Shown here in pieces: positions 55,201-64,000 of a DNA stretch of 64,000 bases. The stretch comes from Dysidea avara (Eukaryota; Porifera; Demospongiae; Dictyoceratida; Dysideidae). The stretch's first letter is position 1; each line of letters starts with the position of its first letter. A program made the position numbers and the translations under genes. The stretch lies in assembly GCF_963678975.1 (NCBI RefSeq), contig NC_089272.1:61392574-61456573 (forward strand), read 5' to 3'. A model generated the notes under the pieces. It did no database searches. It saw only the letters and a program-made list of their open reading frames with translations, and was not told where the DNA came from.

Positions 55201-56639
55201 GTATTACATATTTACTCCTTGAAGATGACAGAAGGATATTTTCAGAATTATTTCCTGTGCCATTGCATGCATGACATGGGAGTTACGCAGCAACCAAATA
55301 CGTAGGAAAACAATCTCTCATGTAGTAAAGAGACAATACCATGAAAGGACCAGATAAGAATCAGCCACCTACAAACTACAGGTTCCACTCAATTTACTGG
55401 TCATTTTGTACCGCCTACATGACTCCATGATTTGAATACTAGACTTTATCAGTGATATTTTTACTCCAGCCACACAGATGCACATTTTCTAAATACAATA
55501 CAACCTGTGAGGATGCTAGCTTACAGATACTTTTTCTTTATTAATCACTATGGAAACTAGAACACCTTCAGGAACTGGTCATATTACACAGTTTGTATCT
55601 TTAAAAATTGTTAACTTAAGTCCCCTCTTTGAAAGTGAGTAGACTTTCCAAAAATTGTTATAGATTTCATGTCTCCAGAGGCACTCACATAGATACAGGT
55701 GTAGACACACAGTATTGTTTTATAGCATGCTTTGTAACAATGACTTGTGGGTTTGTATTGATCTATAACATCATCTAATCAACAACACTTTATGTGGCTA
55801 ATTACCTAAACCATGTGCCAATACAGTTACCATGTGTAAACTGTGGAGGATTAGTTGGTTAACCACATTATGTGATCAGATTCCTATACAGATTACTTAG
55901 AGCAGGCAAAGTGGTTGCTATATTTGTGTTCTCTTGTGACTTAAGGAATTGTTGTTGTAACAAGTTGATGCTGTGATACATTTAAAAAACAGGTATCCTC
56001 CCAGTTTGCACTATCTAAATAAGCAAGTAATCAACCACGTACTATATTTAGTTTGAACAAATGTTATGTTATCATTACTTATCTAGCTAGCCAATAAATA
56101 TTGCAATTTAAAGTATCCCATATTTCCTGAATTAGTTAATTCAAAAATTACATTGCTTACATTGGTAAGGAAGCAAAACCTGAACAAACTACTTGGGATG
56201 TAAAAGTGGCAAGACCATTGTATTGAACCATGTGAGAATGAAGCAATTGTGAAGTGTATCTCTTGTAACAAGGTGTTGTGAATTCAAGGTGACACTGTCC
56301 TAAAAGATAGGTTTGTCTTCATTATAATGATGTACAGAAACTATACGATGATGAAGCACATTGCAGACAATGGAAATGATGATTCTAGTGTCAATATTAT
56401 CTTCAGCAGATAGAAGGAAAATTAGGAATTTTAGGGATCACAATAGAAATGAGCAAAGTTGTCTATACCTACATAATACTAGCGGAACGTCAATCCCCAA
56501 TTCAGTCTAAAGCTACGTACCCTATAGGGATTGAAGGTCCACTAGTATATCTGCAAGTGTAAGTGACCTCCCTTGTTTCACTACTTTTTATGGCTATGCT
56601 CCTAATCCAACTTAAAATCCCAAGTTTTCCTTCTACTAG

Positions 56640-57110
56640 TTTGTTTACTTTTTGTAATGACTGGTGAACCAGCTCATATACTGAAAGAATGACATCAGAC
56701 TTATTGCTTTCATCTGAATGCATACCCCAACTATCACTTACTGAAAGAATGCAGAGGAGCTTCACTAAGTGTTCTTCATTTGTAATGGTGTATAACAGGC
56801 TGAACATAGCTGAAAACAAAGTGGAATGACTACTTCACTTTCACTATGGAAATACAGACAATTTCCATTATACACATAGGAGAAGCCATCATGAGCTACA
56901 GCTACCATGAATTGACACCTTGCGCTACCAACAGATAAATAGGATACAAAGAAGGAGATGGGTAGGTCCATGATGTGTGCATTGTACATACTGCAGTATG
57001 CCAAAAGGCACCGTCCACAAATCGAGCAGTGAAAAAATCAAGTCCATAACCTGTTATTGAGTTATACTTGTCTGAAGGCATTAGTAAATCAGTAAGCAAG
57101 TACGTACATA
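56640..57110. repeat. Dispersed repeat family D
   Basis: Third long copy; it shares ATGTGTGCATTGTACATACT and TGAGTTATACTTGTCTGAAG-type sequence with 9170-9660 and 20690-21130. Confidence 0.6.
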
Positions 57111-57384
57111 CGGCTTCAGGCCTTAATTTGATTTTTAAGGGGCCGAGGACAAATGTCCTTACATATTCACAAATGTACAGACATAGAGTCAAATTGTACA
57201 GACATGAGCTAGAGGAGCATTTTATATGCACTGCTGGAATTGGAATAGGGAGTTTCCATCGAAAGTTTTGAGGTTAAATACAACCACATAGCTGCAACAT
57301 ATCACCAGGCTGTGGTCACTACAACTGTTGGTGATAGCAGTACACAAAGGGGAGGTGGCATTAGTAAATCCTTGGGTTGGGAAA

Positions 57385-58056
57385 ATGGGGTAGGTAAAAA
57401 TAGTGGACCCGGGGACCAAGGACCCACGGAAATCCAACTCTTCTTGGAATTTTGTACACTTCACAGTATTCTATACTTGTACTAGGTACCTCTGCAAGTA
57501 GTCTTGCATGGCCAATCCACTTTTTCCCCCTCGCGGCATCTTACACGATGTTTACACCAACCAATTAGAAATTATAAGCATCTCTGAAAAAGTGTCTGAA
57601 GCAGATTGCATTAATTATAGGTCACTCACTATTTCCTCAGACTATTTGTTTGCACAAAGCATGCTCATTGTGCAGGCTAGTGCAGCAGATGAGCAATTAC
57701 TAGCTAACCCAAGCTACAGCAGCTCTTCATATGTCATGGTGCATTTGCACAATGTTTCTAGTAGGTAGGTGGCGTAATAGACCAGTATGCTTGTTGTGCA
57801 GCAGGCAGTGGCCTATTAATGCAGTCAGCTTCAGTTTTTTTTTCAGAGGCATTTATAATGTCTAATTGGTGCAAACATCATGCGAGATGCCGTGATGAAA
57901 GAAAAAGTGGATTGGCTAGACTACTTGCAGAGGTACCTAGGACAAGTATAGAATGTTGTGAAGTGTATATATAAAATTCCAAGAAATGTTGGATTCTCGT
58001 GGGTCCCCGGGTCCCTGGTCCTTGGTCCCCGGATCCACTGTTTTTACCTACCCGGG
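57385..58056. mobile_element. Foldback element with long inverted ends
   Basis: Arms of about 200 bp: GGTAGGTAAAAATAGTGGAC... on the left and the complement of GGTAGGTAAAAACAGTGGAT on the right. A plus-strand frame at 57508-57768 starts in one arm and is not conserved in the other. Confidence 0.75.
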
Positions 58057-58257
58057 AAAACGTAGTATCTCCTAGCAACCAAGTGACAATTATTGTTAGC
58101 ACTACAAACAAATATGTACACATCAGCTTTTATGGTACCACTATTGGTTTGCAAGGACATGTGTGTCCACCCAAAACTACCATAATTATGTGCAGACATT
58201 GTGTTATTTGTGCGGATTTTGTCCGTTGACTGCACGTTAATTTAAGGCCTGGGTTTA

Positions 58258-58290
58258 CTTACGTATGTACATACATACGTAAGTAAGTAA
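58258..58290. repeat. Short palindrome
   Basis: TTACTTACGTATGTACATAC and its complement, a perfect-looking hairpin in an intron. Confidence 0.8.
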
Positions 58291-59479
58291 CATAAGTATT
58301 TAAGTAAGTCAGTCAGGCAAGAGAAAACTACTCTAAATAAACGATTCAAAATTTGAAGTGTTTTGAATCATACTGAAGGAACTCGATTTTACATAGTGTG
58401 TACACTTGTTCTACCACATACTTCACTAGTAGATGCAGCACAATGACTGCAGTGTGTGTTTGGTGAAGTCCGTTTAAAGAGTGTACAGTGATTGTGAAGC
58501 TGTATTGTATGTACTGTACATGTATGGCTAAATAGTGTATTATGTACGTAGGTCTTTAAAAAAATGGATTCCACAGTTGTAACTGTATTACAGTTAAATA
58601 CGTAGGCTGCTCTATATACAGTTTGAATGTCTACATGATAAAAGGCAAGTGATACAACAAGCTAAGTATACTTCAATGGTGTCTGGCATTTCTAGCTGCA
58701 TTCCATAAAATTCTAGCATGGCAAGAATGCTCCTAGAGGTCCTAATGGGAAGTTGTATCCCAGTTTGGTTGTTGTACACTGGAATTTGTCTTTAATATCC
58801 CCACTAAAACTGTTACATACCTAGGTAATCTTAATTTGAGCTTTGCTTATCCAATAGTGCATACTAACTTTTATCTAGCATGTGTATTTTACCCAGTTTA
58901 ATTCAATACGTACGTTGCTATAGCAAATAGAATTTTGCGAAAGCAAGTTTTCGCTCATCTGGTCACAATTTACAAGATCTTTAAAAGTAGATGACAATTT
59001 TTAGATCTGGCTGCATACATATTTATTTTTAATAAAGCACACCTGTATCATATTGTGGCAGCATTACACTCAATAGTCTTAAATTAAGTAAAGTAGAGCC
59101 CAGTGGCATTACTGACACTTGCTGAAGTTCCAATAAATCATGCAACAGCAACAAATCATGCCCTTATTTAGAGTCTTCGTAGCAGGTACATATATAATCA
59201 TTAACACTAACCTTTAGGGCAGCAATTAGTGTAACTGTTTCTAGTGCTGGAAGAGTTGTTACAGCAAATCCACCTGCTCCTGGCCGCAGATCTAGACCTA
59301 CACAGAAGAAGACGCCATGGAGAGTCAACCATAACAACTGAAGTGGCTGTTCCATTAAAGTATTTTGTCAACTGTAACATATTCTTAGACAATTGAACAG
59401 AGCTTATACGTAATACCCCAGCTTTATAGACAATACAAATTTACTCATCTGGGATTAAACTAATACAAAAGCATTCAAA

Positions 59480-60121
59480 TAGTGACTGATTCAACTTTTA
59501 CTGATATTCAAGTACCAAGTACTCACCGGGGAAGTATCTACAAGTACAAGCATTGATGTACCTTGAAGTACCTACTTCATTAGTATAGCTGCACACATTT
59601 GTTAGTAAAACTGTACATATATTTTGCTTGATGCATTTTTGTAGACATTTTTACATGTTAGTTGTATATGATAAAGTAGCATACTTGAAGAAAAAGTCAC
59701 TGAAATGAAAACCAGTTCAGCAGCTAGTCAAGTATTCTTCTGTACGCTACTATGGTTTCAGAAGAAATGTATGTTGTGGTGCTCACAAAAACAGCTTTGA
59801 CAACTAAAAATTAAGCAACCATGGCATTAGTCTATTAGAGTTATTGACTGTTCTAATGGAGTATATCATTGTTTTTAATGAATGTGTATTTTGAGAGAAG
59901 TTTTAGGATAGATCAGTAATTTTACTGGAATAGTTACAGGTATATTAGATCTATGTTTGATGCTTTCAGGCATCCATTGTACCAGTAAAATAAACAATAA
60001 TAAAAGCAGTTGTCTTATATTACACTCATATATGATAAGAATTAGCATCTGCAGTAATACAGTGCTTAATTCCATTATTTCGTAAACAGCAGATACCAAT
60101 ACTAGAATCACTGCAGCCCTA
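59480..60121. mobile_element. hAT-like element, decayed
   Basis: A diverged relative of 18478-19126 (shares AAGTACCAAGTACTCA and TACTAGAATC.CTGCAGCCCTA). Lies in a kynureninase intron. A cassette copy is at 59830-59866. Confidence 0.7.
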
Positions 60122-60498
60122 ATCTCACCCTTGAGTTTTCACTGATACCATACACATGCACAATCGTACAAACAATATGCTAGTCAGTCATTTACACTTA
60201 CAATTATCCAAATTAAATCTTGTTTCTCTTTTATGTGCCCACCACCCGACCATCCTAAAAAATACAGTAGGAACAAGCACACATCATATGTTAGCATTGT
60301 ATATTAGAGCCTAAACAGGTCACAGAATGTAAGTTACAAGTCTCTCTTAAGGTTCAGTACAACATGGTACAGCTTGAAATAAATCACACAGTGAACCACT
60401 TGGGGTTATTCCAAACAAGGCAGTACACGCTCAATTAAGATGACAGAGTAATCATGTTAGCTTTACTGACTTCAATTTCAATACCATTTTGGAAAGTT

Positions 60499-60642
60499 TG
60501 TGACCAGATTTGTGAGAAAAGCCTTACACACACACTCCTGGCCAAATTTCAAGTCGACAGTCTTTCCATTCTGAAATTATGAGTTGTCAAAGTTAGTAAA
60601 TTGGATGTGTGTGGAAGACCCCTTTTTGCAAATCTGGTCACA
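60499..60642. mobile_element. TGTGACC-type MITE, shortest member
   Basis: The ends TGTGACCAGATTTGTGAGAA and the complement of TGTGACCAGATTTGCAAAAA; 144 bp, in a kynureninase intron. Confidence 0.75.
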
Positions 60643-60688
60643 TATTCAGATGACCACAGAAGTATGCACTGTACAAGTAATTACACAC

Positions 60689-60864
60689 CTTGAAAGATCA
60701 AAGTTGTAAGCATGCTTTTGGTGAATGTAGAATCCGGACACACCTCCAGGACTGGCACACACGTCCTTGTAGTTACACCAACAGGAAAAGTCCACTCCCC
60801 AGTCAGTTAAGTGTAGTTCAACATTTCTTATGGCATGAGCTAGGTCTGTGCCAATATAGCAGCC
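60689..60864 (-). CDS. Kynureninase exon with the PLP-lysine region
   Basis: 58 codons, phase 0 in and 2 out. It contains TDLAHA, whose Asp and His lie in the cofactor site in the family, and WCNYK, whose Lys forms the Schiff base with PLP. The usual YLN after the lysine reads DVC, and GN before VEL is RN. The frame is intact and joins 60254 correctly. Confidence 0.8.
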
Positions 60865-61568
60865 CTGAATGAGAGAATATTAACAGCATGAAATTTATTT
60901 TATACACATTGGAACCCATTATATAATAGAGAGTATATTAGAGATGTTGACAAAACGCTCTAATAGAACACACACATCAAGATTATAAATGAAAGTGTGT
61001 AGAACACTTTACGTGAATTCCATTAGAGTAATTTCAAGTAATGCAGGAACAATTATCTTAAAACAACAGCTAGTGATGTTAGCTACTTTACGTAAGTCAT
61101 GCTTGTCTTTTAACATGACCCAGCTAGCCACATGATTAGATGTTGAGCAATATAATGCCAGTTTTTATGAAGTATACAGTGAGATTTGTAAATCAGCTAC
61201 AGTGAATTAATTATATAAAATTAGAGGTGGCCTTCTAAAAATATATTACCTTTCGGTTGCACTAGTAACATGAAATTATCTGTCCTCCAAATGCACAATG
61301 TACATTGTGCTTAATAACACGCTCACCTTAGAGTGGCAGCTTCTGTAATTGTTTTCATATCAAATGCCTGTCCAGTGATAAACTGAATACCTACATATTA
61401 ATTTGTAGTATTTCATTAAATGTCAACACTTCATCTGGAATATAGACTAAAGCAATAGAGTCACCTTCCTCCATAATTTTAGCCACTATGTCTTCTGTTC
61501 TGAGAGTCTCTTCACCCTAATAGAAGCACATGTGTGGTACAATGAAGCATGAGTTATAGAATCTATTA

Positions 61569-61779
61569 CAGTGGAACCTCAATTATCGAACCAATTGGGG
61601 GGAAAGGGTGTTCATATAAATTAAATAGTATGTAAAATCAAACTTCCATACAATTATATACTGAGCTTTGCTCAACTACTCTAATAAAGCATACACTTGT
61701 AGACAAAATGCCCTAATTGAGCAGTCAATTTGGTGTTCGGATAATATTGTGCTCAGTTAATATAATTGAGGTTTCACCG
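61569..61779. mobile_element. pogo/Tigger-like MITE
   Basis: The ends CAGTGGAACCTCAATTATC and ATAATTGAGGTTTCACCG are inverted and flanked by TA; 211 bp. Confidence 0.8.
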
Positions 61780-62316
61780 TACTCCATTGTCTGACAATTC
61801 CAATTTCAAAGAAGTTAAAGATTTTCCTACCGTGTATGCACTATTAGAGTATATGAATTTAACTGTGGCACAAACATATTTCAAGTGCAGATTTTATGTC
61901 ATTCTCGATCATGCTACAATGCTCAAATAAAGCTTAAGAAAATGGCAGTTAACCACAGGGTAGCATGGTCCAAACAGTTTACTCACAGGATACACTGCTT
62001 ACGAAATATTAAGCTTTAATCACAACAATTCCACAACACTTATTGGTGCAAAACATCAATGAGTTGACTATCAATGTGTGTTATGTTGTATTCAAGCAAC
62101 ATTACATTATAACATCCTGAAAATGATCAAGAGAGTTTGTTGCTGTATCTGAGTAGTCACTAACCCACCAATTCATCACTATATACATTCTTATCATACA
62201 GTTTCAGTACAAGGATACACTTTTATGAGTACAACACACTATAGCATACCTCACGAGGCTTGACTGTTTCCAGCTGGATCATGTCCATGTAACTGAGTCT
62301 GAGACTGGACAACATA

Positions 62317-62894
62317 CTAAAGTGATGATTAGGAAATATACACATTATGTGTACATACACGCACATGCACGCACGCACACACACAAAAATCACAGGAAAA
62401 TCCAGGACTAGCAACCGACAGGAGGCTGTACTGAGTCTCATAGGTGAAGGTGTGGGCACCTGAAGTCCCACCTGGACCTTCATCTGTTACATTCGACATG
62501 GACAGTTGGCAATTGCTTCCCTGGGTCACCATCGATGTTACAGCTGAGCCCCAGTTCAAACTAGACCACCTTGTCCCATTTAAATGTGGGGTAGACTGGA
62601 GATACACAGACAGACAGACACATAGACAGATATACAGCAAAGCTATGTGAAACACAGCTATTCCTGCCAGCACTGGGATGCCTGTGCACCACTCAGGAAC
62701 TTATGTCTTGTGCAGGCAAATCTTCCTAGTGCAGGACTAGAAACCCACAGGAGGATTGTCCAGGTCTCAATGTCGTGGAACCAGAAGTTCCACAATGACC
62801 CCAGCACCTAGCTCTAACAAAGACAGTACTGTCCATCTTCCATAAAATGATAATAATAATATATAATACAAGATAAGTGTATGATATGGTTTAC
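62317..62894. other. Unassigned, with a CA-rich microsatellite
   Basis: ACACGCACATGCACGCACGC-type repeat at 62350-62390 and ACAGACAGACAGAC near 62605. Two exon-like blocks share GACTAGNAACCNACAGGAGG on the plus strand near 62405 and 62735, suggesting a small duplication. No kynureninase exon found. Confidence 0.4.
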
Positions 62895-63077
62895 CATCCT
62901 TTTGCTGTATAGGTATTGATGGGTGTACTGATAGACGGAGAACACTCTATGGTTTCTATTGCTAGAGTACATTTGGCCACTTGCTTTGCTGGTATCTGTG
63001 TGGCTAGTAAACGAAGCAATGATGACTGTTCTAAGACATTTGTCTTACTGTGTGTCATCCATGGTAAACATTTCAAA
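62895..63077 (-). CDS. Candidate internal exon
   Basis: 183 bp, phase 2-2, between a CTATAATAG acceptor and a GGATG|GTAAAC donor; encodes LLRLLATQIPAKQVAKC and a short hydrophilic end. Family unknown. It is close to kynureninase but does not resemble its N-terminal part. Confidence 0.25.
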
Positions 63078-63538
63078 CTATTATAGTGTATTCACTACTA
63101 CTGAAGTGCATTGGTAACAGTGATCTAATGACACATTTCATGGACATGCAATTATATAATGTACTGTAGCAACTTATTGCACTATTGTACTGACACATAT
63201 CTTAATAATGACAAAATCACTATCTTTGCCATAATCATTCATATACAGCCCTACACACATGCAAAATTTCAGGTTTAGTGGAGTAGCCTAACAGCAAGTA
63301 CATGCAATTCCCAGGTTGGGTGTTCCATAGATTATCTGTATTGACACAATAACTATATCTCCCAAACTCGACTACTACTGTATTATTCTACTACATGCAT
63401 ACCAGATACATCCAGGTGTACATATACACAAGGTAGATTCAGTGAATAAACCACTTGTACATGTATGATAAATGTGTACACAAATATATATAATTAGAAC
63501 AGTCAAAATAGTCACTCAGCAATCAGCTGGTAGGAGTG

Positions 63539-63987
63539 CTATGGAAGGCACAGTCCTGGTACATCAGAACATGGCTGCAGAAAGGAGATATAAGCACCAA
63601 ATCCATGTAATGACATCTTCATATCCTTCCAGTCTGGGTTGGTTGGGTGTACGACACAAGACCATGGCAGGTTAGCAGAATTGGTATAGACACTGGGGAT
63701 GATAGGGAACTTTTCTCCAAGTTCTTTGAATCGTCTGATGCCTTCATAGCCACTTACACTACGAAGTAGACCATACTGCAGTTCATTAAGCAAGTTGACA
63801 GATCTGAAGGCTTTTCCTCTGGTCTCCACATAGAGTACATCATCGATGAGTTTCACACTTCTCTTGATGGTGTAACGATTGGCTCTGAAGATGGCTAAGA
63901 TGGCGACACTTTCTGACTTGTTAACAACTCCAAAGTCTCCTTTAGTAGTTATGGAGGTCTTCACATCAAGTGAAGCTGGTAGTGCAC
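63539..63987 (-). CDS. C-terminal exon of an unrecognised gene
   Basis: After a TACTATTTCAG acceptor (phase 1) come 148 codons, starting ALPASLDVKTSITTKGDFG and ending CSDVPGLCLP, then TAG at 63539. The region RGKAFRSVNLLNELQYGLL and SGYEGIRRFKELGEKFPII looks like a folded globular domain; no membrane segment is seen. I do not recognise the family. Earlier exons lie beyond the window edge. Confidence 0.6.
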
Positions 63988-64000
63988 CTGAAATAGTACA

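Larger units (their letters stand above)
54061..59211. other. Kynureninase introns and repeats
   Basis: Exons lie at 59297-59212 and 54193-54060. The 5-kb intron between them holds family D (56640-57110), a foldback element (57385-58056) and a short palindrome near 58258-58290. 54500-56600 shows nothing clear. The micro-exon expected before 54193 was not found. Confidence 0.45.
52211..62316 (-). pseudogene. Kynureninase, C-terminal two thirds, damaged
   Basis: Kynureninase cleaves kynurenine (and 3-hydroxykynurenine) to (3-hydroxy)anthranilate and alanine with PLP, in the cytosol. Exons: 62316-62250, 61516-61435, 61390-61327, 60864-60689, 60254-60202, 59297-59212, 54193-54060, 53923-53811, 52327-52211. 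Family landmarks in order: [58 protein letters not shown] (PLP lysine), MVGWW.H, RPGAGGF, RKKSRLLTGY, TPSDPEQRGC, ITPSPLYN. Lesions: a frameshift inside the first exon between HDPA and ETVKPRE; the donor after VYIP reads AT instead of GT (61433-61434); exon 61390-61327 ends in phase 2 but the next needs phase 0. About nine residues before SSMKTF are also unplaced, perhaps a missed micro-exon. The N-terminal third was not found, although the upstream gene's stop lies only 1.2 kb away. Introns remain, so it is not a retrocopy. Assembly error cannot be excluded. Confidence 0.75.

Noticed and set aside
57508-57768. An 86-residue plus-strand frame
   Set aside because: It begins inside an inverted arm of the foldback element and has no conserved counterpart.

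Overview
The window looks like nuclear DNA of an early-branching animal, most likely a demosponge (inference). It is AT-rich, its genes are broken into many short exons with GT..AG introns, and it is crowded with small inverted-repeat transposons, LINE fragments and satellites. There are no bacterial operons, ribosome binding sites or CRISPR arrays. Gene density is low: only two genes can be identified by family, both on the minus strand.

Gene 1 (minus, 48194 to 16362, about 32 kb) can be assembled into 17 exons whose phases all agree, giving an 886-residue protein. It has a short cytoplasmic N-terminus, one membrane segment, a coiled-coil-like stalk, an interrupted Gly-X-Y collagen rod, and then four tandem domains of the kind found once at the C-terminus of CTHRC1 (collagen triple helix repeat containing 1). 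I read it as a type II membrane collagen carrying four CTHRC1 heads. This is the most interesting item in the window. Its introns carry most of the repeats.

Gene 2 (minus, 62316 to 52211) is the C-terminal two thirds of kynureninase (tryptophan/kynurenine catabolism). It still has introns and a recognisable PLP lysine, but shows a frameshift, a GT-to-AT donor change and a splice-phase mismatch, and its N-terminal third was not found. It is either an unprocessed pseudogene or a gene damaged by assembly errors.

Other coding traces are a C-terminal exon of an unrecognised gene at 63987-63539 (minus), weak exon candidates at 2577-2747, 9997-10317, 49925-50049 and 50233-50279 (plus) and 62895-63077 (minus), a 5'-truncated LINE reverse transcriptase at 48345-49480, and a more decayed one at 44100-44660.

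Repeats by region. 1-5000: a segmental duplication, one copy split by a TAA-flanked MITE, a CAGG microsatellite, a TGTGACC-type element holding a second element, and a hAT-like element with an 8-bp target duplication. 5000-16000: scattered MITEs and largely featureless AT-rich DNA. 16362-48194: gene 1, with a 7.5-kb near-palindromic element (24009-31522) in its largest intron. That element contains two oppositely oriented arrays of a 30-31 bp satellite; a 2-kb relative without arrays lies in intron 1 (40735-42735). 50562-51856: a homogeneous 38-bp satellite whose unit shares a core with the 30-31 bp one. 52211-64000: the kynureninase remnant and more MITEs. A short motif (TGACTGTTCTATTAGAGTAT) recurs at about 18 loci, inside several otherwise unrelated repeat families.
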